NCBI GenBank assembly: GCA_965220105.1
Contig: OZ244811.1
Coordinates: 2,108,001-2,172,000, forward strand
DNA length: 64,000 bases
Source of the DNA: Bin87 sp965220105
Lineage (GTDB): Bacteria; Chloroflexota; Dehalococcoidia; Lucifugimonadales; UBA3495
Direction of reading: 5' to 3'
Position 1 is the first letter of the stretch. Each line of letters opens with the position of its first letter. Of the stretch, positions 16,603-25,236 are shown piece by piece. Both the position numbers and the translations under genes were made by a program. The notes under the pieces were generated by a model, which was given only the letters and a program-made list of their open reading frames with translations, was not told where the DNA came from and ran no database searches.

Positions 16603-18032
16603 TACTACAGTCGCACTACTGTTGCCAGCTGCGATAATCGACGTTGGTAGTGGCTTTGTCGCGCTCTGGCCTGATGTCGCCGTCTCCATTGGGACCAGGA
16701 CAGAACGAAATCGGCAGAGGGGTTTGGAGTCCATACCAGGCGGGTAAGCAGCCGACGCACCTCGGGGACTGTCAATGGAATCAGGCTCCGATCCCGGCAC
16801 GGACTGCCCCCTTTTCCTCCAGGCATACCGGTGTCGTCGCTTGATACCTGATCACCGCCAGGTAAGCGTGAGCCAGCATTGCCAGGGTGATGTGGCGATA
16901 CCAGCCATCCCATCTGCGTACCTCGTACTGGTCCAGTCCAACCTGTCCTTTGGCCTCCTCGAAGCATTCCTCGATGGCCCAGCGGCGACCGGCCACCTTC
17001 ACCAACTCCGCCATTGCGGTACCGGACGGGCCGAAGCAAACGTAGTAGGCCAGCTCAGCAGGCTTGGCAATGCTGCGCCGAGCCAGCAGCCAGTACTCTT
17101 TGCCCGGCTCCCGCAGGGGCCGTATCGCCACGGTGGTCCAGTCATAAAATCTGGGACCCTTGGCACCGTCGCCCGCGCTCAGCCGATGCCAGTCGCATTC
17201 GTCAACCCACGACGCCAAACGATCTGCTCTCACCTGACGGGGTCCCTTTTCGGTCCAGGCCCACAGCTTCTCGTTGCTTTTTATGGCCAGCACATGGGGT
17301 ATGCCCTCCCGCTCCAGCCACCGCCGCAGGTTACGGTCGCTGCCGTAGACCTCGTCTCCAGTAACCCAGCCGAAGGGGATCCCCGATTCCACCGCCCGCT
17401 CCAGTATCATCTGGGCCAACTGAGGCTTGGTGCGGAATTCGACATGCTCCGGCACCCCGGCCTCGCGGCGTCGCTCCCAGTCCTTCGCCCATACCTGAGG
17501 CAGATACAACTCTCGGTCCAGCAGGGTCCTGCCCTTGACACCCGCGTAGGCCAGGAATACTCCCACTTGGGAGTTCTCAATCCGCCCCGCCGTGCCGCTG
17601 TACTGCCGCTGCACCCCAACGGACTTGTCGCCTTTCTTGAGGAAGCCAGTCTCGTCCACCACCAGCACCCCATCGGCGTCGCCCAGATGCTCGACCACGT
17701 AGTCCCTGTGATCATCGCGAACCTGGTCCGCGTCCCACCTGTAGGTGGATAGCAGGCGCTGCACCCCGTCGGGAGTGGCGTCGCCCGCCTGCTCCGCCAA
17801 CTGCCAGCCATTCTTCCGCTCTACGGAACTGAGCAGCCCCTGCAGGTACTCCAGCGCCCGCCGCCTCGGCTCCGGACGCCGGAACCGGCCCGCGATGCAC
17901 TCATGCACCTTTTCGATCCCCTCAGCCCATCGGACCACTCCCGCCGCATCATCCATCACAACAGCCACCGCCTCACCTCAACACTGCTTGACTGCCCCTA
18001 ATTCTACCTGCTCCTAATCTGCGGCTGTAGTA
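16603..18032. mobile_element. Complete IS701-family insertion sequence
   Basis: Terminal inverted repeats TACTACAGTCGCA (16603-16615) and TGCGGCTGTAGTA (18020-18032) differ by one base. The left flank is TTAG (16599-16602) and the right flank is TTA, completed to TTAG at 19007-19010 once the later IS5-like insertion is removed; a 4-bp YTAR duplication is the known pattern for IS701. The element is 1430 bases long and holds one transposase gene on the minus strand. Confidence 0.85.
16781..17968 (-). CDS. IS701-family transposase
   Basis: The 395-residue DDE transposase shows GVLVVDETGFLKKGDKSVGVQRQYSGTAG (first catalytic Asp in VVDET) near residue 100, GWVTGDEVYGSDRNLRRWLE (second Asp) near residue 200 and YWLLARRS...YYVCFGPSGT...RWAIEECFEEAKGQVGLDQYEVRRWDGWYRH, with the catalytic Glu in EECFEEAKG, near residue 340. 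All three acidic residues seem present, so the protein may be active. It ends within the right part of its IS, leaving about 180 non-coding bases to the inverted repeat. Confidence 0.92.
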   Translation of the reverse strand: MAVVMDDAAGVVRWAEGIEKVHECIAGRFRRPEPRRRALEYLQGLLSSVERKNGWQLAEQAGDATPDGVQRLLSTYRWDADQVRDDHRDYVVEHLGDADGVLVVDETGFLKKGDKSVGVQRQYSGTAGRIENSQVGVFLAYAGVKGRTLLDRELYLPQVWAKDWERRREAGVPEHVEFRTKPQLAQMILERAVESGIPFGWVTGDEVYGSDRNLRRWLEREGIPHVLAIKSNEKLWAWTEKGPRQVRADRLASWVDECDWHRLSAGDGAKGPRFYDWTTVAIRPLREPGKEYWLLARRSIAKPAELAYYVCFGPSGTAMAELVKVAGRRWAIEECFEEAKGQVGLDQYEVRRWDGWYRHITLAMLAHAYLAVIRYQATTPVCLEEKGAVRAGIGA

Positions 18033-18035
18033 TTA

Positions 18036-19006
18036 GAGCCTATCCTAAAATTGGTGGAAACTTGCAGGGGGAGTTGCGGGAAGGCAAGCTGGGGTTGCGG
18101 CTAGACTGGGAGAATGACGAAAGCGAAAGACCCCAAGCCGCCGCGTCCGAAGCGTGCTGGCCCTGCCACCAAGACCAACCCCACCACCGGCTCCTTTCAG
18201 GTATCCGACGAGCTCTGGGAAGCGCTGGAGCCCCTGATCCCCGAGCATGTGAACACCCATCGGTTCGGCGGCGGCCGGCCCCGGGTTCCTGACCGCACCT
18301 GCGCCAATGGCATCTGCTACGTGCTGCGCACCGGCGGTCAGTGGAAGGCGTTGGACGCCACGGGCATCTGCTCCGGCTCCACCGCCCACCTGCGCTTTCA
18401 GGAATGGGTCGCCGCTGGGGTGTTTCTGGAGCTGTGGCGGGTTGGGCTGGAACGCTATGACGAACTGAAGGGGCTGGACTGGAGTTGGCTGAGCATGGAC
18501 GGGGCCATGACCGAATCACCCTTGGGCGGGGGAAAAAACCGGCGCCAATCCCACTGACCGAGGTAAAGGCGGCGTCAAGCGCCGCCGGTTGACCGAAGCT
18601 GAGGGCATTCCGGTGGGTCTGGCGGTGGACGGCGCCAACCGTCATGACATGAAGCTGGTACGGGCCACGGTGGAAAGTCTGCCCGTGCCCCGACCGGCGT
18701 CCACTCCGGACCAACCCCAGGGCAGGTGCCTGGACAAAGGCTATGACTTTGACGAGGTGCGCCGCACGTTGGAGGAGTTCGGCTTCACCGCTCACATTCG
18801 TAGCCGAGGTGAAGCGGCAAAGGCCATCAAGCGGGCGGCTGGGTTCAAGGCGCGGCGCTGGGTGGTGGAACGAACCCACGGCTGGCTGAACCGTTTCCGG
18901 CGCATCCTCGTGCGCTGGGACAAGTCCCCTGACAACTACATCGCCTTTCTGCATTTCGCTTGCGCCCTTATCGCCCTCAGAGCCGCCGGGTTATTAGGAT
19001 AGGCTC
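18036..19006. mobile_element. IS5-family (IS427-like) insertion sequence inside the IS701 target duplication
   Basis: Perfect 13-base inverted repeats GAGCCTATCCTAA (18036-18048) and TTAGGATAGGCTC (18994-19006) are flanked by TTA on both sides (18033-18035 and 19007-19009). A 3-base TNA duplication is the known IS427 pattern. The element is 971 bases long and landed in the TTAG duplication of the neighbouring IS701 copy, so it is the younger of the two. Confidence 0.88.
18114..19002 (+). CDS. IS5-family transposase in two frames (programmed shift or frameshift)
   Basis: Frame one (18114-18557) encodes the N-terminal DUF4096-like part with the first catalytic Asp in LSMDGAMTE; frame two, open across 18532-19002, encodes NPTDRGKGG, VDGANRHD (second Asp), CLDKGYDFDEV and RRWVVERTHGWLNRFRR with the catalytic Glu. 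The frames meet at a run of five G and six A (18528-18538); one G fewer would restore GGEKTGANPTDRGK in one frame. IS427-type elements often use frameshifting, so this may be programmed, but a simple mutation is equally possible. Confidence 0.8.
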
Positions 19007-19132
19007 TTAGTATTACAACGACGCATTTGTTGCAGGATACCGGATGCATGGCTATTCCCTTCGTAGATGTGCATCCTCAGACTATTGCGGCAACCCTGGC
19101 GGTCAGAAGCATTCCCGAAGCGGAGACTCAAG

Positions 19133-20591
19133 CTAGGCTTTACGCATAATTTAGAAAAAGTATAAAGACAGGGTAAGCTGGCCTGACCCCACTTTCAACG
19201 GAAAGGCCCAGCCATGCTCACCCTGCCCGATGCCATTGTAGCCGTTCTCGTTCCCTTCGCAACGCTGTTTACGAGCCCAACCTGGCGGAAAGCCCAACTG
19301 CTGCTGGTCGGCGCGATCCTGACCCCGGGCCAACGCACCGTGGCGGCGGCACTGCGCGTCATGGGCCGCAGCGACCAGCGCGACTACGCCCGCTACCACG
19401 AGGTGCTCAATCGGGCGGTGTGGTCGTCCCGCCAGGCAGCGCGCATCCTGCTGGCGCTGTTGCTCCAGCACCTGGATGGTGGCGACGGCCCACTGATCTT
19501 CGGCATCGACGAGACCCTGGAACGGCGTCGCGGCGCCAAGATCAGGGCGCGGGCCATCTACCGCGACCCGGTGCGTTCCAGCCGGTCTCAGGTGGTCAAG
19601 GCCAGCGGTTTGCGCTGGATCTCCCTGATGTGGCTGGGCCACGTGCCATGGGCCGGACGCCATTGGGCCTTGCCGGCGCTCACGGTGCTGGCGCCTTCGA
19701 CCCGTTACTACCAACAGCAGGGACGCCAGCACAAGAAGCTCACCGACTGGGCCCGCCAGATGGTCATGCAACTGCGCCGCTGGCTGCCCCACCGACCCCT
19801 GGCGCTGGTGGGCGACAACAGCTATGCCGTGCTGGATTTGCTCCACTGCTGCCAGTCCCTCCGTGAACCCGTTACCCTGATCGCCAGATTGCGTCTGGAC
19901 GCCGCCCTGTATGCGCCAGCGCCACCCCGTCAACCTGGCCAGAACGGTCGCCCGCCATTGAAGGGCTCGCGGCGGCCGCCGCTGAAAGTTTTCCTTGCGC
20001 AGACGGATGTAACTTGGGCCAGCGCCGAGGTGGCCTGGTACGACGGCATCACCCGCGCCGTGGAACTCACCTCCCAGACGGCGGTCTGGTACCGCTCCGG
20101 CAAGCCCCCCGTCCTCATTCGCTGGGTGCTGATCCGAGACCCCCAGGGCTCCTTCGCCACTCAGGCCCTGCTCTGTACCGACCCGGCGGCGGACCCGACC
20201 CAGATCCTGGAATGGTTTGTACTGCGCTGGCAACTGGAGGTCACCTTCCACGAGGTACGAACCCATCTGGGTGTGGAGACACAACGCCAGTGGTCCGATC
20301 TCGCCATCGCCCGCACCACGCCCGCCCTACTGGGACTCTTCTCCTGGACCACCCTGGCCGCCCACGCGTTGCAGAAACGGCGCCCCATGACCCAGCGCAA
20401 GGCCGCTTGGTACGACAAACCGTCGCCGACCTTCGTGGATGCCATCGCCCTGGCGCGTCGCCACCTGTGGCTGGCGTCGGAAGGTTTCTCACTGTCGGTC
20501 GCTGACCCCGACATTCAGGAACTCCCGGTCGCACTGTACCACCGACTTGTAGATTCCCTTGCCTACGCCGCTTGAATTGCGTAAAGCCTAG
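19133..20591. mobile_element. Insertion sequence with DDE transposase, nested in a MITE-like element
   Basis: Perfect 13-base inverted repeats CTAGGCTTTACGC (19133-19145) and GCGTAAAGCCTAG (20579-20591) enclose one transposase gene. The flanks are TCAAG on both sides, a 5-base target duplication. The element is 1459 bases long. I cannot place it in a named IS family with certainty. Confidence 0.82.
19214..20575 (+). CDS. DDE-type transposase of the nested IS
   Basis: The 453-residue protein resembles DDE_5/IS4-superfamily transposases: an N-terminal helical part (LTPGQRTVAAALRVMG, RYHEVLNRAVWSSRQAARILL), the first Asp in PLIFGIDETLERRRG near residue 97, the second in LALVGDNSYAVLDLL near 198, and the Glu in LEWFVLRWQLEVTFHEVRTHLGVETQRQW near residue 345. 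All three are present and the frame is intact, so it is probably active. It starts 68 bases inside the left inverted repeat and ends three bases before the right one. Confidence 0.88.
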   Translation: MLTLPDAIVAVLVPFATLFTSPTWRKAQLLLVGAILTPGQRTVAAALRVMGRSDQRDYARYHEVLNRAVWSSRQAARILLALLLQHLDGGDGPLIFGIDETLERRRGAKIRARAIYRDPVRSSRSQVVKASGLRWISLMWLGHVPWAGRHWALPALTVLAPSTRYYQQQGRQHKKLTDWARQMVMQLRRWLPHRPLALVGDNSYAVLDLLHCCQSLREPVTLIARLRLDAALYAPAPPRQPGQNGRPPLKGSRRPPLKVFLAQTDVTWASAEVAWYDGITRAVELTSQTAVWYRSGKPPVLIRWVLIRDPQGSFATQALLCTDPAADPTQILEWFVLRWQLEVTFHEVRTHLGVETQRQWSDLAIARTTPALLGLFSWTTLAAHALQKRRPMTQRKAAWYDKPSPTFVDAIALARRHLWLASEGFSLSVADPDIQELPVALYHRLVDSLAYAA

Positions 20592-20803
20592 TCAAGCCGT
20601 CGTTGTAATATTAGCTGGACTTTGTACAAAAGTTAGATACGTGGCGGAATCGACGTACTTCGTGCTGTGGCTGGCCTATCGGGCGATGTCTCCGTGGCGG
20701 TGTCCACGCTGTGGACTGTGTACAGTCTGAATTCGCTGGACCCAAAGGCGTACTCGCGGGTGCCGGCGTTCCGGCGGCGCGATGGCGACCTCGAGGGATT
20801 TGC

Positions 20804-21571
20804 TTACCGGGCGTCGTTGACCCTTTTCATGAAATCTTCGGCGCCGAGTCGCAGCAGGCCCCAGCCGGATACGGTGACGAAGTTGGCTCCCAGGTTGATG
20901 AATTCGGCGACTCCGGCGGCATCGGCCGGGTTGTTGCCGCCCACTCCCACCGACTTGCCGCTGGCTCGAACCCGCGGGATGACCTCGCTCATGACGCGGC
21001 GGACTTCCCCCGCTCCAGGATTTCCCATGCTCTGGCCCAGGTCGGACGCCGCCACGTGGAGTACATCGGCGCCCGATACCTGGAGAATGTCGTCCAGGTT
21101 GCCGACCGCCTCGATGTCTTCGACCATGGGAATCACCAGCACTTGCGAGTTAACCCAGGCCGTGGCCTCGTCCCGCGACACGCCGATCCCGTAGTCCTGT
21201 GCCCGGCCGCCTCCCATCCCCCGGTAACCGTCGGGATAGTACCGGGCGGCGCGGGCGATGCCCGTGGCCTGCTCGCCAGTATTGACGTGGGGCACGATTA
21301 TCCCCTGGAGTCCCCGGTCAAGGTACCGGAGGATGGTTTGATCGGAGTGGTCGGGAATGCGGGCAATGGGCGTGATGCCAAAGGATTCGGCGGCGCGCAC
21401 CATGTGCTCCACCTGATCCAGTCCGGCGGGCCCGTGTTCGCAGTCGATCATCACGAAGTCGTAGCCGAGAGCGCCGAAAATCTCCACCATGTCGGGCGCG
21501 TAGCGGGTAATGATGGCCCCGAAAACGACCTCGCCTTCGTTGAGCCTGGCTTTGGTGGTGTTGGTACGCAT
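20804..21571 (-). CDS. HpcH/HpaI-family aldolase
   Basis: The 255-residue TIM-barrel protein shows FVMIDCEHGPAGLDQVEHMVRAAES near residue 38 and PIARIPDHSDQTILRYLDRGLQGIIVPHVNT near residue 70, the phosphoenolpyruvate/pyruvate-binding strands of class II HpaI aldolases, with the metal-site Glu in PMVEDIEAV near residue 150. It cleaves or joins 4-hydroxy-2-oxo acids in aromatic breakdown. GGGAG lies seven bases before the ATG. The ThDP enzyme gene lies upstream on the same strand, 82 bases away, so they are likely co-transcribed. Confidence 0.88.
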   Translation of the reverse strand: MRTNTTKARLNEGEVVFGAIITRYAPDMVEIFGALGYDFVMIDCEHGPAGLDQVEHMVRAAESFGITPIARIPDHSDQTILRYLDRGLQGIIVPHVNTGEQATGIARAARYYPDGYRGMGGGRAQDYGIGVSRDEATAWVNSQVLVIPMVEDIEAVGNLDDILQVSGADVLHVAASDLGQSMGNPGAGEVRRVMSEVIPRVRASGKSVGVGGNNPADAAGVAEFINLGANFVTVSGWGLLRLGAEDFMKRVNDAR

Positions 21572-21653
21572 GATAGTGCTCCCTTTCAGTAAAGAATATT
21601 CCGGTGCGTCGAAAAGGCCGGCAAGTTGATCGTCGGAGTTGTCGCCACAAACC

Positions 21654-23324
21654 CTACAACGAACCGTCGATTACGATGTCCAGGAGGGCCGGTTTCCCAG
21701 AGGCCACCGCCCGGTCTACGGCCGGCTTGATTTCGGCGGGATCGGTGATGCGTTCGCCGTGGACGCCCATGCTGTTGGCGATCGCTGCCATGTCGAAGGG
21801 TGTGGCGAAGTCGGAGTACAGGAGCCGGCCGCCCGAGGTTTCGGGCAACTCCAGGACATCCTGTTGGTAGACGTTGAAGTTGACCTTTAGAACGCGGTAC
21901 ATACCGTTGTTGCAGATTACGAAGACGCAGGGGATGTTGTCGTTGGCGGCCGTCCACAGTCCCTGAACGGTCATCATTGCGCTGCCGTCGCCGATGACTC
22001 CGAACACGGGGCGATCCGGGTAAGCACACTGAGCGCCCATCGTTGCACCGATTCCGCCGCCGATGGACTGTCCCCGGACTCCCCGCAGGTCGCCCGGGCG
22101 CACGCCCTGGAAATAGTGGCGCATGGCGCCGCGGTTGCTGATGGAGTCGTCAACGACTATGGCGTTGTCGGGAACGGCGGCGGCCAGCTCGCACATCATG
22201 CGGGCCGGCGACATGGGCTGATGACCCCAACCGTCGGCGACGGCATTTTCAAATTTCTCCCGATTGCTCTTCCCTTCTGCTACAACGGTCCGCCTCCGTT
22301 CCTCGATTTCCGACAGATCCCCCGGCGACAACCGTTCTGCCAGGGCTGCGGTCAGGTCGGCTAGCGCGCTCCCGCAATGGCCCACGATCCCGACGTCGGT
22401 GGGCTCGGAGCGGCCAATGCGCCCCGGGCTGGGATCGATGTGTACCAGCCTGGCGTCGGCAGGAAGAATGACGTCGCCCCAGTAGAAAAGCTCCTCGAAG
22501 GGGTCCGTTCCCACCGCCAGGACCAGGTCGACGCGCTGCAGAACGGCGCGCTGCTCGCTCACTCGCAGCGAGAGATTGCCGAGAAACTGGCGGTGGGTAG
22601 TTGGGAAAGCAACCTCGGCGCCTCGCGATTGGTACACCGGCAAGCCCATGAGCTCGGCCAGTTCCACCGCCTGATCGAGGGCGTCATCTTCGGCAAGCCG
22701 GTCTCCCACCAGCAGAATGGGCCGGCTCGCGTCGAGCAACAGGGATGCGGCCTGAGCGATGCCGTCCGGGCTGGGATGCGGCGCGTCGTACACGGGGCGG
22801 GAGGGCACGATGTTCATCTCGGCCAATCCTTCCAGGGCGTTGGAAGTAAATCCCACGTAAACCGGGCCCTTGGGGTGGCTGTTGGCTTCGTTGAATGCCC
22901 GCCGTATCGCACTGGGTATCTGGTCCGGATGGGTCAGCTCCACTGCCCACTTGGTGACCGGGCGCACGAGTTGAGCCAGATCGGTCAACGACTCGTTCAC
23001 CTTGCGGGCGTCGTAGTTGGCGGATGTCACCACCATGGGAGTACCGGTATTGAGGGCATCCAGCATGAGGGCGATGCCGTTGGCCAGCCCGCTGTCCACG
23101 TGTAGGCTGACGAACGACGCCCGCCCGGTAGCCCGGGCATAGGCCTCACCCATTCCCACGGCCACGCTCTCCTGGAGGGTCAGGATGTAGCGGAACTCCG
23201 GATAGTCGCCGAGCAGGTCTATGATGGGACCCTCGCTGGTGCCCGGATTGCCGAAGATGTGATCAACACCCTCCGCCTTGAGCATTTCCAACAGGGCCTG
23301 TTTGCCGGTCATCAGTTGCGACAT
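21654..23324 (-). CDS. Thiamine diphosphate-binding enzyme (acetolactate synthase/benzoylformate decarboxylase-like)
   Basis: The 556-residue protein has the three ThDP-enzyme domains: the PYR domain with the catalytic Glu in HIFGNPGTSEGP near residue 25, a central nucleotide-fold domain (SRPILLVGDRLAEDDA near 200), and the PP domain with the GDGSAMMTVQGLW...FVICNN motif near residue 450 that binds Mg and ThDP. The frame stays open for 82 codons upstream, but ATG 23324 (MSQLMTGKQALLEML) fits the family start and has a GGAGAGG before it. It probably decarboxylates a 2-oxo acid that feeds or follows the HpaI aldolase; the substrate is unknown. Confidence 0.87.
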   Translation of the reverse strand: MSQLMTGKQALLEMLKAEGVDHIFGNPGTSEGPIIDLLGDYPEFRYILTLQESVAVGMGEAYARATGRASFVSLHVDSGLANGIALMLDALNTGTPMVVTSANYDARKVNESLTDLAQLVRPVTKWAVELTHPDQIPSAIRRAFNEANSHPKGPVYVGFTSNALEGLAEMNIVPSRPVYDAPHPSPDGIAQAASLLLDASRPILLVGDRLAEDDALDQAVELAELMGLPVYQSRGAEVAFPTTHRQFLGNLSLRVSEQRAVLQRVDLVLAVGTDPFEELFYWGDVILPADARLVHIDPSPGRIGRSEPTDVGIVGHCGSALADLTAALAERLSPGDLSEIEERRRTVVAEGKSNREKFENAVADGWGHQPMSPARMMCELAAAVPDNAIVVDDSISNRGAMRHYFQGVRPGDLRGVRGQSIGGGIGATMGAQCAYPDRPVFGVIGDGSAMMTVQGLWTAANDNIPCVFVICNNGMYRVLKVNFNVYQQDVLELPETSGGRLLYSDFATPFDMAAIANSMGVHGERITDPAEIKPAVDRAVASGKPALLDIVIDGSL

Positions 23325-23570
23325 GGCCTCTCCAACATTGGCCCGCCGGAGAATAGCCGGCAGGCGTTGCGGTTTATTCGGCAATTCTACAACAATCCGC
23401 GAGCCGTGAATTCCGACGAAGACTGGTGGGGAGGCATCGGGGGCGCACACGTGGTGAAGGGCGAGTCTGTGCGCAGCGCGTCCCTTGAGCTGGGCTTGTC
23501 CTGATGGGTGTTGGAACAACGCACCGTGGCGGCGACGCTCATGACGCGAGGGATTAAAAAAATATCTCAA

Positions 23571-23674
23571 AACTGCCTTTGCTCTTGGCGGCGCCCTTCG
23601 ACAAGCTCAGGGTGAGCGGATTCCCAAGTTCGTTCCGCTCACCTTGAGCTTGTCGAAGGGTGTTTTGAGATAGT
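23571..23674. repeat. Long inverted repeat with cccttcgacaagctcag arms
   Basis: The arms CCCTTCGACAAGCTCAGGGTGAGCGG (from 23594) and CCGCTCACCTTGAGCTTGTCGAAGGG (to 23660) pair almost perfectly around a short loop. They are extended outward by tatctcaaaac / gttttgagata. This is a dispersed palindrome type seen in many environmental genomes. The surrounding gap (23325-23775) holds no gene I can support. Confidence 0.7.
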
Positions 23675-23775
23675 TTCTAATTCGTCTGGAGGGCGGGCGT
23701 GGCGGGATTGCCGTCCTTCCAGCGGATTTTCTGCTCGCCAAGCCGGCGAAAGCCGACGCCGTTGCCACGGGCGCG

Positions 23776-24747
23776 TTAGTCCCGAAAGTCGTTTTCGTAA
23801 AGTTCTCGTAGTCTGGCCAGCTGCTCCGGCGGGATGGGCCCCAGGTCAACGCAGCCCGCGATTTCTTCCGCCTCCGCGCGATTCTTCACGCCCGGGACGG
23901 TAGTGTGAATGTCCGGGTTCATGAGGCTGAAGATCATGGCGGCTTGCGAGAGCGTCCTGATCGGCGCTTGCAGCAAAAACCCCAACTTGGCGGCGCTGTC
24001 CAAGTCCTTGCGCATCAGGGAATCGTTGGGCCGTGGTGGCCGGTCCAGCCCGTCGGTCAGGGCGCCGGCGGCGTGGGACCTGATGCCGATTACGCCCATG
24101 TTCAGGCTCCGGGCCTGCGGTATGATCTGACCGTTGTCAAAGATTTCGACCCCGGGCGGCGGCGGGTCCTGGGCCGTCCAGTTGAGCAGGTTGTAGTAGG
24201 CCAGGACGGTGTCGTACTCATTGCTGGCGAGGATTCGCCTCATGGTGGGCACGTGGTGGTCCATGGCCGACAACCCGATAAACCGGGTTTGCCCCGCTTG
24301 CTGGACGCTCCGGTAGGCTTCCAGCACCGGGCCCAGGACATCATCCCCGAACAGTGAATCCGGGGCCTCGCCGCGGTGCTCGGTGAAACGGTTGTGCACG
24401 TGGAGCACGTCTACCGAGTCCCGTCGCAACCGACGCAGGCTGGTTTCGACTGACCGACGCACCGCGCCGCCGACATCTTCCATCTCATCCGCGCGCAGAC
24501 GCACCTTGGTCGCCACGACGACCGGCTCGGTACGTCCCTCCAGCGCCTTGCCCAGGGCTTCCTCGGCCTTCCCGTTCCCGTAAGACGGCGCCACGTCGAA
24601 GAAGGTAATACCCAGGTCCAGCGCCCGGTGGACGGCGGCGATGGCTTCTTGCTCGGTTGTGACTCCCCACACCTGCCCGATGCCGCCGCCGCCGAATCCA
24701 GCCTTGGATACGGTCAACCCGGTGCGGCCGAGTTGGGTATATTCCAT
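23776..24747 (-). CDS. Aldo/keto reductase
   Basis: The 323-residue (alpha/beta)8 protein starts MEYTQLGRTGLTVSKAGFGGGGIG and has ITFFDVAPSYGNGKAEEALGKAL (catalytic Asp and Tyr) near residue 50, VVVATKVRL (catalytic Lys) near 80 and DVLHVHNR (His) near 115. Late segments PGVKNRAEAEEI fit the NADPH pocket. It reduces a carbonyl to an alcohol. It starts three bases after the end of the VOC gene, so the two are likely translationally coupled. Confidence 0.9.
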   Translation of the reverse strand: MEYTQLGRTGLTVSKAGFGGGGIGQVWGVTTEQEAIAAVHRALDLGITFFDVAPSYGNGKAEEALGKALEGRTEPVVVATKVRLRADEMEDVGGAVRRSVETSLRRLRRDSVDVLHVHNRFTEHRGEAPDSLFGDDVLGPVLEAYRSVQQAGQTRFIGLSAMDHHVPTMRRILASNEYDTVLAYYNLLNWTAQDPPPPGVEIFDNGQIIPQARSLNMGVIGIRSHAAGALTDGLDRPPRPNDSLMRKDLDSAAKLGFLLQAPIRTLSQAAMIFSLMNPDIHTTVPGVKNRAEAEEIAGCVDLGPIPPEQLARLRELYENDFRD

Positions 24748-24750
24748 GGC

Positions 24751-25158
24751 CTAGCCGTGCTCCCCTTCGGCCAGCTGGAAGTAAACGCCGTGGGAGCTGC
24801 TGGTCTCGATGCTGGCCGTCTTGTAGCCGAAGGGGCTGGTGGACGGCGCGTCGCCCCGCATCTCGTTGCCCCGGGTCTGCAGGTCGCTGAAAAGCTGGTC
24901 GATGCCGTCGACGCCCCAGGCCACGTGCATGACTCCGGGCCCGGTGGCGCGCAACTGGGCGGCCATGGGAGTGTCGTCCCGCAGCGGCTCGAAGAAGTCG
25001 ACCAGGGTATCTCCGATCTGGTAGAGGATCGACTTGAAGCCGCGTTCGGTAAATTCGTCGGCACGGATGGGCTTGAGGGAGAAGTTGGCTTCCAGGTACG
25101 AGGCCATGTTATCGACGTTTTCCACAACGTATGTTACGTGATGCACTTTGTTGAGCAC
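24751..25158 (-). CDS. VOC family protein (methylmalonyl-CoA epimerase-like)
   Basis: The 135-residue protein has two VOC half-modules: VHHVTYVVENVDNMASYLEANFSLKP with the metal His in HHV at the start, and PGVMHVAWGVDGIDQLFSDLQTRG in the middle, ending SSHGVYFQLAEGEHG with the Glu ligand. The GTG start at 25158 is chosen because GGAGG lies six bases upstream; the longer upstream frame has no family-like sequence. It may isomerise or rearrange an intermediate used by the following aldo/keto reductase. Confidence 0.8.
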   Translation of the reverse strand: MLNKVHHVTYVVENVDNMASYLEANFSLKPIRADEFTERGFKSILYQIGDTLVDFFEPLRDDTPMAAQLRATGPGVMHVAWGVDGIDQLFSDLQTRGNEMRGDAPSTSPFGYKTASIETSSSHGVYFQLAEGEHG

Positions 25159-25236
25159 GATGTTCCTCCACGCTGTTAGACTTGGTGGCAGCCTAGTGGT
25201 TTTCGCGTCAGTATTCAACCCTCCGGAGGTACCCAC

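Larger units (their letters stand above)
19011..20610. mobile_element. MITE-like element with IS701-type ends, split by another IS
   Basis: Outer inverted repeats TATTACAACGACG (19011-19023) and CGTCGTTGTAATA (20598-20610) are perfect, and both are flanked by TTAG (19007-19010 and 20611-20614). Removing the inner IS and one TCAAG leaves about 136 bases with no gene. The ends resemble those of the adjacent IS701 copy (TAYTACARYSRCG pattern) and use the same target, so it was probably moved by an IS701-type transposase. Confidence 0.7.

Noticed and set aside
23325..23570. 82-residue N-terminal extension of the ThDP enzyme
   Set aside because: ThDP enzymes start close to the TGKQALLEML segment, and the extension is basic, without any fold pattern. 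ATG 23324 has a ribosome site.
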